Positions 21,152 to 28,951 of a stretch of 64,000 nucleotides of DNA are shown in pieces (within the stretch, counting starts at the first letter, position 1; the number at the start of each line of letters is the position of its first letter). A model generated the notes under the pieces. That model was not told the origin of the DNA, did not search any database, and saw only the letters and a program-made list of their open reading frames with translations. The DNA is from Candidatus Bipolaricaulis sibiricus (GTDB lineage Bacteria > Bipolaricaulota > Bipolaricaulia > Bipolaricaulales > Bipolaricaulaceae): contig CP034928.1 of assembly GCA_004102645.1 (NCBI GenBank), positions 930,001-994,000 on the forward strand, in the 5' to 3' direction. The position numbers and the translations under genes are program-made.

Positions 21152-22291
21152 ATGCTGCAGAGAATTTTCCTAGCACTGGCGCTCGTGGGGGTGCTCGCCG
21201 CGGGCGCGGCCCCCGGCGATGTCCTGTTCGCCCCGTTGGGGCAGGTCTACCAGGCCATTCGCAGTTACTACTACCGTGCGGATCAGGTACCGGATAGCGA
21301 GCTCCTTCACGGGGCGATTCGCGGCGTGATCGATGCCCTCGGTGACCCCTACTCGACGTTCTTCACCCCGGAGGAGTACCAAGGATGGCAGGACTCTCTC
21401 TCCGGCGAGTACTCGGGGGTCGGCATCGAGATCACGCTCCGCAACGGCCGAGTGACGGTGGTGACCCCGTTCCCGGGCACGCCCGCCTACGCGGGCGGAA
21501 TCCGCCCGGGCGATTGGATCGTGGCCGTGGACGGTGACTCCACGGAAGGGTGGACCCTCGAAAAGACCTCTTCGCGGATTCGAGGGGAGGCGGGGACGAC
21601 GGTCGTGCTCACGATCCAGCGCGAGGACGGGACGATCCGCGACATCCCGCTCGTTCGGCAGAAGATCGTGATCGAGTCCGTGCGCGCCGAGTACCGTGCC
21701 GAGGAGAAGGTCGGCTACATCAGGATCCTGAGGTTCGACTTCGACACCCCGGGCCTTCTCGGGAAGGCGCTGTTCTCGTTCCCTCTGCAGGAGCTGGTCG
21801 GCATCGTGGTTGACCTGCGCAACAACCCCGGAGGCGTTCTGTCCTCGTCGGTGGAGGCGGCAAGTTACTTCATCGATCGCGGAGTCGTGGTTCGGACCCG
21901 GGGACCCTCGTTCGGCGAGCGAACCTACAGCTCGCGCGGGAACAGCGTTCCCAACCTGCCGCTGGCTGTCCTGGTCAACAAGGGAACCGCGTCCGCATCT
22001 GAGATCATGGCGGGCGCGATTCAGGATTACGGGGTGGGTGTGCTCATCGGCACGCCGACCTTCGGCAAAGGGTTGGTCCAGGAGATCGTGATGCGGCTTC
22101 CCGATGGCGGTGCGATCAAGCTCACCACGGGGGAGTACTTCACCCCCAACGGTCGTTCGGTCCAGGACGTGGGTCTCACCCCCGATCTCCTCGTCGAGCG
22201 GACGGAAGGAGACGAGGGTGATCCGGAGCTGGCAGCCGCGCTGGAGTGGATCGCCAGTCAAGCGGGGGCTCTGACGGGAGCGGGCCGATGA
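21152..22291 (+). CDS. ctpA: Carboxy-terminal processing protease (S41, PDZ domain)
   Basis: A 379-residue exported serine protease. The N-terminal hydrophobic segment (MLQRIFLALALVGVLAAGAA) is a signal peptide or anchor; an S41 N-terminal domain (YSTFFTPEEY) follows; the PDZ domain spans residues about 80-165 (GVGIEITLRNG, GIRPGDWIVAVDG). The S41 core holds a Ser283/Lys306 dyad in GTASASEIMAG and TFGKGLVQ. Such proteases trim C-termini of envelope proteins in the periplasm. ATG 21152 is preferred to GTG 21143 because AGGTGA lies 5 nt upstream. It is translationally coupled to pfkA upstream and to the amidohydrolase downstream, an unrelated operon partnership. Confidence 0.93.
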   Translation: MLQRIFLALALVGVLAAGAAPGDVLFAPLGQVYQAIRSYYYRADQVPDSELLHGAIRGVIDALGDPYSTFFTPEEYQGWQDSLSGEYSGVGIEITLRNGRVTVVTPFPGTPAYAGGIRPGDWIVAVDGDSTEGWTLEKTSSRIRGEAGTTVVLTIQREDGTIRDIPLVRQKIVIESVRAEYRAEEKVGYIRILRFDFDTPGLLGKALFSFPLQELVGIVVDLRNNPGGVLSSSVEAASYFIDRGVVVRTRGPSFGERTYSSRGNSVPNLPLAVLVNKGTASASEIMAGAIQDYGVGVLIGTPTFGKGLVQEIVMRLPDGGAIKLTTGEYFTPNGRSVQDVGLTPDLLVERTEGDEGDPELAAALEWIASQAGALTGAGR

Positions 22292-23442
22292 TCGACCGCG
22301 TCTGGGCAACGATCGACGCCGTCGCCCCGGCGGTGTGGGACCTAGCCCTCAAGATCCACGGCCACCCCGAGGTCGGGTACGAAGAGCGTCAGGCCGCGAC
22401 ATGGCTCGCTGAGGCGCTCGAGCGCGGCGGATACCGCGTCGAGCGGGGTGTGGGTGGTCTGCCCACGGCGTTTCGTGCTGTTCACCCGGCGGCCCGGCCC
22501 GGGCCTCGGGTCGCGCTCCTCGCTGAGTACGATGCCCTCCCCGAACTCGGTCACGCCTGCGGCCACAACCTCATCGCGGCGATCGCGATTGGAGCAGCGT
22601 TGGGGCTTGCGCCGCACAAGAAGGATCTGCCGGGGGCCCTCGTCGTCATCGGGACTCCGGCCGAGGAGGGCGGCGGTGGGAAGATCACGCTCATCGAGGC
22701 CGGCCTGTTCAGGGACGTCGACGCGGCGATGATGGTCCATCCGGCTGACCAGACCCTCGTCGACCGGGGATCGCTGGCGATCACGGAGGTCGAGGTTGCG
22801 TTTCATGGAGTCTCGGCCCACGCTTCGTCCGAGCCCGACAAGGGCGTCAACGCGCTCGATGCCGTGATCCAGACGTTCATCGGGCTCAACGCCCTTCGGC
22901 AGCACATCCGCGACGGGGCACGGGTCCACGGGATCATCACCCACGGCGGCCTCAAGCCGAACATCGTCCCGGAGTACGCCGCCGCGCGGTTCTACGTCCG
23001 GGCAGCGGAGAACGAGTACCGCGATGAGCTCGTGGACAAGCTCCGTCGCTGTGCGGAGGGCGCGGCCCTCGCCACTGGAGCACGACTTGAGTTCAAGCTC
23101 GTTGGCCACGCCTACAAGGCGATCCGCCCCAATCCGACCCTCGCGCGACGCTTTGCCCACCACATCGCGGCCCTCGGGTTCCCCGTGGAGGAGCCGAAGG
23201 GCGGACTCGGCTCGACGGACATGGGCGACGTGTCGTGGGAAGTGCCGGCGATCCACCCCTACATCCGGATCGGTCCCGGCGTGATCCCCGGCCACTCCCG
23301 CGCGTTCTGCGAGGCGGCTCGGGCCGAGCCAGCGCGGACGGCAATGGTGGCTGCAGCGAAGGCGCTGGCGGCCGTGTGTCTCGACCTCTGGACTGATCCC
23401 GCGATTGCCGCGGAGATGAAGGGGAAGTTCGCCGGCGGCTAG
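22288..23442 (+). CDS. M20-family amidohydrolase (AbgB/IAA-amino acid hydrolase type)
   Basis: A 384-residue metal-dependent amidohydrolase with [31 protein letters not shown] (metal ligands) and the catalytic Glu pair in [11 protein letters not shown]; a dimerisation domain follows ([23 protein letters not shown]). The M20D branch cleaves N-acyl or p-aminobenzoyl amino acids; the substrate here is unknown. ATG 22288 overlaps the ctpA stop (ATGA). Its TAG stop shares the bases CTAG with the stop of the convergent yidD gene. Confidence 0.92.
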   Translation: MIDRVWATIDAVAPAVWDLALKIHGHPEVGYEERQAATWLAEALERGGYRVERGVGGLPTAFRAVHPAARPGPRVALLAEYDALPELGHACGHNLIAAIAIGAALGLAPHKKDLPGALVVIGTPAEEGGGGKITLIEAGLFRDVDAAMMVHPADQTLVDRGSLAITEVEVAFHGVSAHASSEPDKGVNALDAVIQTFIGLNALRQHIRDGARVHGIITHGGLKPNIVPEYAAARFYVRAAENEYRDELVDKLRRCAEGAALATGARLEFKLVGHAYKAIRPNPTLARRFAHHIAALGFPVEEPKGGLGSTDMGDVSWEVPAIHPYIRIGPGVIPGHSRAFCEAARAEPARTAMVAAAKALAAVCLDLWTDPAIAAEMKGKFAGG

Positions 23443-23660
23443 GGCACCGGGTCATGCCCGCCGGGGTGCCAGGGGCCACACCGCACCAGCCGGCGCAGTG
23501 CGAGGCTCCCCCCCCGGAGGATGCCATGCCGGAGGATCGCCTGGCGGGCGTACTCGGAGCACGACGGCGCAAACCGGCACCTCTGGGGCAGAAAGGGCGA
23601 GACGTATCGCTGGTACGCACGGATCCCCCAGGCGGCTCCCCGCCTGGCCCGTCTCACCAC
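23439..23660 (-). CDS. yidD: Membrane protein insertion efficiency factor YidD
   Basis: A small (73-residue) conserved protein with the signature [25 protein letters not shown] and [13 protein letters not shown]. YidD assists YidC-dependent insertion of membrane proteins and is peripheral on the inner membrane. Tandem GTG codons at 23660 and 23657 are the likely starts ([17 protein letters not shown]), the second forming a GTGA overlap with the upstream stop; a longer frame from 23699 would overlap that gene by 46 nt. It is usually next to rnpA-yidC, which are not here. Confidence 0.9.
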   Translation of the reverse strand: MVRRARRGAAWGIRAYQRYVSPFLPQRCRFAPSCSEYARQAILRHGILRGGSLALRRLVRCGPWHPGGHDPVP

Positions 23661-24757
23661 AGATAGGCGGTCGCCGTGATGAGGATGCTCTGTTTCCATG
23701 CTGGGGACTCGGCGAGTTTAGCGAACTCCATCTGGAGCACGACACCGAGTGCGCCGAGGGTGATCTCGAGCTGAAACGTCGCCGACTGCATGCCCGCCGG
23801 CACCTGGCCGAGGGGTTTGTCCAGGAACAGGGCGTACCGTGTGGAGAAGCTGAGCGAGTCGTTGATCCGAACGTCGAACGAAACGTCCAGGGAGAGCGTG
23901 TACTGCTCGGTGATCCAATAGGGCCCGGAGATCCGCGTCCGGAGAAGAAGCTGGGAGTTTGGCTCCGGAGCCACTGCCGCATCGACCGCCAGCGCAAGCA
24001 GCAGGTCGCGCGAACCACCCTGGGGGTCGAGGATCTCGTAGGCCATCCCCGCGTGTACCGTCCACCCACAGAACCGCTCTCGCCCAGCCTGAGCGATGAT
24101 CTCTTCGATGGCGAGCCCGGTTGCCGCATCGAGCTTCCGGGACAGACTCTGGTCTCTCAGGGTCTGTTCAACGAGGGCGACGACGTGCTCCGCGCGTTCC
24201 GCCGCAGTGCCCTCCCCACCGATCGCCGCGGCGACGGCCAGCACCACGTCCTCACCCAAGGCCGAGGGGATGGCCCCCCGCGCGAGCAGCATCGCATCGA
24301 TCTGGAGCGCCTTGGCGAGGGGGGTTACGTTGAAGAACCGTCCGTACCCCAATCCTGCTTGAGCCTCCGCCCGCGGCTGGGGGTTCGCGGTATCTAGGGC
24401 TGCCTCGACACCGCCGAACGTGAACAGGGGAAGGGGGCCCTGGAGGTACTGGCGCACCGCAGCGCTGCCGCCGAGGGTCGCCTGGACCAGACCCAGGTTG
24501 CGGAACCGCAGCTGCCCTTTCCCGGCGAGCGTGAACCCCTCTGTGGCGCTGTCGTGCTGCCGACGGGCGTCGAACTCCAACCACCCCGTACTGAGAGCAA
24601 CGCCGGAGAGAGCAGGGTCATCCACGTGCTGGTAGAAGAACGACACCTTGCCCAGCAGTGACTCGGTCACGGGGACGCGATAGTCACAGAGCCCCATCCC
24701 GTACCCGATCGATGCTACCCCGACGGCGATGATGAACACCCCCACCCGTCTGATCAT
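23654..24757 (-). CDS. Exported protein, probable outer-membrane beta-barrel, unknown family
   Basis: A 367-residue protein with a Sec signal peptide ([20 protein letters not shown]). The mature part shows alternating amphipathic segments such as [42 protein letters not shown] and [14 protein letters not shown], and it ends in aromatic residues (TATAYLW), as transmembrane beta-strands do. I do not recognise a named family. ATG 24757 follows AAGGGGGAAG and overlaps the dinB stop (ATGA). It sits between dinB and yidD in a three-gene minus-strand operon. Confidence 0.7.
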   Translation of the reverse strand: MIRRVGVFIIAVGVASIGYGMGLCDYRVPVTESLLGKVSFFYQHVDDPALSGVALSTGWLEFDARRQHDSATEGFTLAGKGQLRFRNLGLVQATLGGSAAVRQYLQGPLPLFTFGGVEAALDTANPQPRAEAQAGLGYGRFFNVTPLAKALQIDAMLLARGAIPSALGEDVVLAVAAAIGGEGTAAERAEHVVALVEQTLRDQSLSRKLDAATGLAIEEIIAQAGRERFCGWTVHAGMAYEILDPQGGSRDLLLALAVDAAVAPEPNSQLLLRTRISGPYWITEQYTLSLDVSFDVRINDSLSFSTRYALFLDKPLGQVPAGMQSATFQLEITLGALGVVLQMEFAKLAESPAWKQSILITATAYLW

Positions 24758-25947
24758 CGGCTTCCCCCTTGGGAAATAGTATACCCTGCCCCACACCGCG
24801 GCGGCGTTCTGCCGGGGCTGTCCTCGTCCTGGGGACAGGACCCCGGTCCAGAGGTTGAGGGGAACTCCCGGCTCTGACCGGAGAGGATGAAGAGGTGCCC
24901 AGGACGGAAGGTTGCCGCGACGAGCCCGGCCAGTCCGACACCCAGCAGGCGAACCCCTCCCTCCGCGAGAACGTTTCCCCGCTCGAGCAACGCGACGGCC
25001 GCGTCCGCGATGATCGCCGGATGGTCCGTCGGCTCGGGGAGTCGGACCTGGCGGGTACGCGTGGTGAAGTCGGACCAGCGGATCTTCACCCGCACCGTCG
25101 TCGCGAGGAGCTGCTCAGCAGCCAACCGTTCGACCACCGTGCTCGCCAGCCGTCGCAGCTCGGTGGCGATCACCTCCTCGTCGCGAAGGTCGTCTGCGAA
25201 GGTGACCTCTTGAGAGAGGGACTTCGGTTCGTGCGACGCAATCACAGGGGTGTCGTCGATCCCGCGGGCCAGTCGCCACAGGTGTGTGCCGCTCGTCGGC
25301 CCGAACCACGAGTGGAGGAGGCTCGCGTCCACAGCCCGCAGGTCCCCCACGGTGCGGATCCCCCGCTCCGCCAGCTTCCGCGCCGTCTGCGGACCGACCC
25401 CCCACAGTCTCCCCACAGACAGCGGTGAGAGAAACCCGTCGACGTCTTCCTCCCGCACCACGTGAGTCCCGCCCGGCTTGGCCGCCTCCGAGGCGAGCTT
25501 CGCGAGGAGTTTGTTCGGAGCCAGTCCGACCGAACAGGACAGACCCGTCTCAAGCTGGATCCGGTGGCGCACACCCTCCGCCGCGGCTTCGACCGGGCCG
25601 CGGACCCATTCCGTCCCGGTGAGATCGACGAATGCCTCGTCGAGGGACACGGGTTCAACCGACGGGCTGTACGACGCGAGAATGGCACGGACCCCCTTCG
25701 CAAGCTCCTCGTACCGCGAGAAGCGTGGAGGAAGGAACGCGGCGTTCGGGCACAGGACTCGGGCCCGGGCGGTCGGCATCGCTGAATGCACCCCGTATGC
25801 CCGGGCCTCGTACGATGCGGTCGACACGACGCCGCGCGGGCCAAGCCCGCCCACCACGACCGGGCGGCCGCGGAGCATCGGTTCGTCGAGCTGTTCGACA
25901 GACGCGAAGAACGCATCCATGTCCACGTGGAGGATCCACCGTGCCAT
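24754..25947 (-). CDS. dinB: DNA polymerase IV (Y-family translesion polymerase)
   Basis: A 397-residue polymerase with catalytic residues Asp9 (HVDMDAFFASVEQ), Asp103 and Glu104 (SLDEAFVDLTG), the CSVGLAPNKLLAKLAS finger/thumb motif, the helix-hairpin-helix LWGVGPQTARKLAERGIRTVGDL and the little-finger domain. The last 45 residues (GQSREFPSTSGPG onward) are polar and unusual, and may include a clamp-binding tail. ATG 25947 is the family start; a TACGAT box lies 7 nt before it, so the transcript may be leaderless. It heads the operon with the outer-membrane protein and yidD. Confidence 0.95.
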   Translation of the reverse strand: MARWILHVDMDAFFASVEQLDEPMLRGRPVVVGGLGPRGVVSTASYEARAYGVHSAMPTARARVLCPNAAFLPPRFSRYEELAKGVRAILASYSPSVEPVSLDEAFVDLTGTEWVRGPVEAAAEGVRHRIQLETGLSCSVGLAPNKLLAKLASEAAKPGGTHVVREEDVDGFLSPLSVGRLWGVGPQTARKLAERGIRTVGDLRAVDASLLHSWFGPTSGTHLWRLARGIDDTPVIASHEPKSLSQEVTFADDLRDEEVIATELRRLASTVVERLAAEQLLATTVRVKIRWSDFTTRTRQVRLPEPTDHPAIIADAAVALLERGNVLAEGGVRLLGVGLAGLVAATFRPGHLFILSGQSREFPSTSGPGSCPQDEDSPGRTPPRCGAGYTISQGGSR

Positions 25948-26013
25948 GGGTCCAATCGTAGCCCATTGTGTGCGCGGGAGACGGCTTGCGGGAGGGATCT
26001 CCAGGGTGGTTCG

Positions 26014-26042
26014 TTGCCCACCGCAGCACCCCCGGCTAGAAT
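26014..26042 (+). promoter_or_regulatory. Promoter of spoVS-argS
   Basis: TTGCCC (26014-26019), 17-bp spacer, TAGAAT (26037-26042); transcription would start about 55 nt before the spoVS ATG. Confidence 0.6.
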
Positions 26043-26104
26043 CCGAAGTGTAGGCGCCGAGCTCCCGAAGGTGTCCCATCGCAAAGGCGAACGAGGAGGC
26101 AAGC

Positions 26105-26365
26105 ATGGAAGTCCTCAAGGTCGCAGCCACATCCAACCCTAATGCGGTCGCCGGGGCGATCGCGGGGGCCCTGGAATCGGCGGGGCTGGTCGAGACTCAC
26201 GCCATCGGCGCCGGGGCCGTGAACCAAGCGATCAAGGCGATCGCGATCGCCCGTCGGCTGGTGGAACGTGAGGGTGAGCCCGAGATCAAGGTCGTTCCAG
26301 GGTTCATCGACGTCGAGATCGGCGGAGAGGTGAGGACGGGCATGCGGTTCGTGATCCAACGGTAA
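26105..26365 (+). CDS. spoVS: SpoVS-like Alba-superfamily protein
   Basis: An 86-residue protein (MEVLKVAATSNPNAVAGAIAG, GAGAVNQAIKAIAIAR, VVPGFIDVEIGGE) matching stage V sporulation protein S along its whole length. SpoVS is a small Alba-fold nucleic-acid-binding protein found in spore formers and in several non-sporulating deep lineages such as Thermus and Deinococcus relatives. GAGGAGGC lies before the ATG. It overlaps argS (TAATG) and is the first gene of a long operon, so a housekeeping regulatory role is more likely than sporulation; that is inference. Confidence 0.93.
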   Translation: MEVLKVAATSNPNAVAGAIAGALESAGLVETHAIGAGAVNQAIKAIAIARRLVEREGEPEIKVVPGFIDVEIGGEVRTGMRFVIQR

Positions 26366-28005
26366 TGCGGCTCGAAGCGTTGGTGCGGGCTGCGGTGGAA
26401 CAAGCCCTTGCCGCATCGGGAGACTCCGCATCGCTCGATGTACCCGTAGAGCGCACGTCCAAACCCGAGCACGGTGACCTCTGTACCCGGGTCGCGTTTC
26501 TCCTGTCGCGCGAACGGGGTCAGCCACCGGATGCGATCGCGCGCGATCTCGCCGCGCGGCTGGCCGGACAACCGGCGTTCCACAGGGTCGAAGCTGCAGG
26601 AGGGTTCGTCAACGTGACGCTTCGCACCGCAACGCTCCACGAGGTCTTGCGGGAGGTCCTCGGCGAGGGAGCGCAGTACGGACGGGGCACCGAGGGAGCC
26701 GGCAAGACCGTCCAGATCGAGTTCGTGTCCTCGAATCCCACTGGGCCGCTCACGATCGGGCACCTCCGCCAGGCAGCGCTGGGGGATGTCCTGGCTTCGC
26801 TCTACGACCAGCTGGGGTGGACGTGCGTCCGCGAGTACTACCTGAACGACGAGGGCCGCCAGATGGAGCTTCTCGCCCGGTCGCTGTGGGCAAGGTACTG
26901 CCAGGCCTTGGGGCACGACGAGCCTGTTCCCGACGACGGGTACCACGGCGAGTACCTGGTCGCCCTGGGCGAGGAGCTGGCCCAAGCGTGGGGGAGCCGT
27001 TACCCGAAGTGGGACAACGCGGCCCACGACGCGTTCCGCGCCGAGGCGGTGGCGCGGATGATGCAGATGATCCACGAGGACCTCGAAGCGATTGGGGTCC
27101 GATTCGATGTGTGGACCAAGGAGGGCGATCTCCACCGGCGGGGGCTGGTTCAGGAGACCCTCGCCGAGCTGCAGAAGCGGGGGGTCGTGTACGAGCGAGA
27201 CGGCGCGCTGTGGTTGGCCAGCACCCAGCACGGCCTGGCCCGCGACCCCGTGCTCATCCGCGCGGACGGAACTCCAACCTACACCATGGTGGACATCGCC
27301 TACCATCTGGACAAGGTCCGCCGCGGGTTCGACCTCGTCGTGGACGTCCAGGGGGCTGACCACGTCGATGAGCAGCGGCAGGTCCAGCTTGCGTTGCGGA
27401 TTCTCGGGGTCCGGGACGGGTTCCTGCGGTACTGTTTGCACCAGTTCGTGACCCTGAAGGGAGAGGCAGGCATCCAGCGGATGTCCACGCGGGCGGGCCG
27501 TTTCCTCCGCCTGCAGGATCTCGTGAACGAGGTCGGCCGCGACGTGGCCCGGTACTTCATGGTCATGCGCAAGCCCGGAAGTCACCTCGTGTTCGACTAC
27601 GACCTCGCGCGCGACACAAGCATGGAGAACCCGGTCTACTACGTTCAGTATGCTCATACGCGCATCGCGTCCGTGTTCCGCGAGGCGGCGAAGGCTGGTG
27701 GGCAGCCCGTGGATTTTCGCGCGGTGGACCTCTCCCCGCTCGACGATCGCCGTGAGCTCGACATGATCAAGGAGCTCGACCGATTCCCCGACGTGGTCCG
27801 GTCCGCCGCTCACGAGTTCGCCCCGCACCTCCTGTGCGAGTACCTCGAGGGTCTGAGCGGGCTCCTCCACCCGTACTACGCCCACGTGCGGATCCTTGGC
27901 CAAGGTCCGGTGACCCCGGCCCGGCTCGCTCTGCTGGCTGGAGTTCAGCTTGTCCTGGGTCGTGGGCTGGCGATCTTGGGGGTCTCGGCCCCCGAGGCGA
28001 TGTAG
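26365..28005 (+). CDS. argS: Arginyl-tRNA synthetase
   Basis: A 546-residue class I synthetase charging tRNA-Arg. The N-terminal Add-1 domain is followed by the HIGH-type motif in SSNPTGPLTIGHLRQAALGD; the usual KMSKS loop is replaced by QRMSTRAG, as is common in ArgRS; the C-terminal anticodon-binding helical domain contains NPVYYVQYAHTRIASVFR and ends with the expected hydrophobic residues. It is translationally coupled to spoVS. Confidence 0.96.
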   Translation: MRLEALVRAAVEQALAASGDSASLDVPVERTSKPEHGDLCTRVAFLLSRERGQPPDAIARDLAARLAGQPAFHRVEAAGGFVNVTLRTATLHEVLREVLGEGAQYGRGTEGAGKTVQIEFVSSNPTGPLTIGHLRQAALGDVLASLYDQLGWTCVREYYLNDEGRQMELLARSLWARYCQALGHDEPVPDDGYHGEYLVALGEELAQAWGSRYPKWDNAAHDAFRAEAVARMMQMIHEDLEAIGVRFDVWTKEGDLHRRGLVQETLAELQKRGVVYERDGALWLASTQHGLARDPVLIRADGTPTYTMVDIAYHLDKVRRGFDLVVDVQGADHVDEQRQVQLALRILGVRDGFLRYCLHQFVTLKGEAGIQRMSTRAGRFLRLQDLVNEVGRDVARYFMVMRKPGSHLVFDYDLARDTSMENPVYYVQYAHTRIASVFREAAKAGGQPVDFRAVDLSPLDDRRELDMIKELDRFPDVVRSAAHEFAPHLLCEYLEGLSGLLHPYYAHVRILGQGPVTPARLALLAGVQLVLGRGLAILGVSAPEAM

Positions 28006-28031
28006 GGCCGCCCTCGCCCCCTGGAGGCGCG

Positions 28032-28949
28032 ATGCCCGACGAACGAACGACGATCTGGGACCGCCTGCGCCGCGGGCTTGCCCGCACCCGGGACGGGCTC
28101 CTCGGTCCGCTCCAGGCCGCCCAGGGAGGGGCTGGACCGGAGCTCTTGGACCGGGTGGAGGAGGTCCTGCTGTCCGCGGATGTCGGTCCCGACGACACCA
28201 CGGCGATCATGACCCAGCTGCAAGCGGCTGTCTCGTCACGGGCCGCGGATTGGGACACCGTGAAGGACGCACTGGAGGGAGCGCTGCGCACAGTGCTCCG
28301 AGACGCCGAGCGCAACGTGACCCTCAGCGGGCCACGGCCGACGACGCTCATGTTCGTCGGGGTCAACGGATCCGGCAAGACGACCACGGTTGCCAAGGTG
28401 GCGCGTCGGCTCGCGCGCGATGGTGCCCGGCCCCTCCTCGTGGCGGCTGACACGTTTCGCGCCGCGGCAATCGACCAGCTGGTCCGCCTGGGGGAAGAGG
28501 TCGGCGTTGAGGTGCTCGCCCAGCGGCCTGGGTCAGACCCGGGCGCTGTGGTGCACGATGCGCTGGAGCACGCACGTACCGCCGGATATGATGTGGTCCT
28601 GATTGACACTGCCGGGCGCCTGCAGACGAAGCGACCGCTGATGGAGGAGCTGGGCAAGGTCCGTCGGGTGGCGGAACGCTTGCTCGGACGGCCTCCCGAC
28701 GAGCGCGTTCTCGTTGTGGATGCGACCGTGGGACAGAACGCAATCTCCCAGGCTGCGCTCTTCCACGAGGCCGTGGGACTGACGGGTCTGGCGGTGACGA
28801 AGCTGGACGGGACCGCCCGCGGCGGCGCCGTGATCCCGATTGCCCGTTCGCTCGCCCTGCCGATCCTGTGGATCGGGGTCGGGGAGGGGCTGGATGATCT
28901 CGAAGCGTTCCGGACGGAGGAGTTCGTCCGCGCGCTGATACGGGGGTAA
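28032..28949 (+). CDS. ftsY: Signal recognition particle receptor FtsY
   Basis: A 305-residue SRP GTPase reduced to the NG domains with no long acidic A domain. G1 is GVNGSGKTTTVAKVA, followed by VAADTFRAAAIDQL, VLIDTAGRLQTKRPLMEEL and TKLDGTARGG. It targets ribosome-SRP complexes to the membrane translocon. GGAGG sits 4 nt before ATG 28032; the open frame upstream overlaps argS and is not used. It is followed by ppdK after 2 nt. Confidence 0.95.
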   Translation: MPDERTTIWDRLRRGLARTRDGLLGPLQAAQGGAGPELLDRVEEVLLSADVGPDDTTAIMTQLQAAVSSRAADWDTVKDALEGALRTVLRDAERNVTLSGPRPTTLMFVGVNGSGKTTTVAKVARRLARDGARPLLVAADTFRAAAIDQLVRLGEEVGVEVLAQRPGSDPGAVVHDALEHARTAGYDVVLIDTAGRLQTKRPLMEELGKVRRVAERLLGRPPDERVLVVDATVGQNAISQAALFHEAVGLTGLAVTKLDGTARGGAVIPIARSLALPILWIGVGEGLDDLEAFRTEEFVRALIRG

Positions 28950-28951
28950 CG

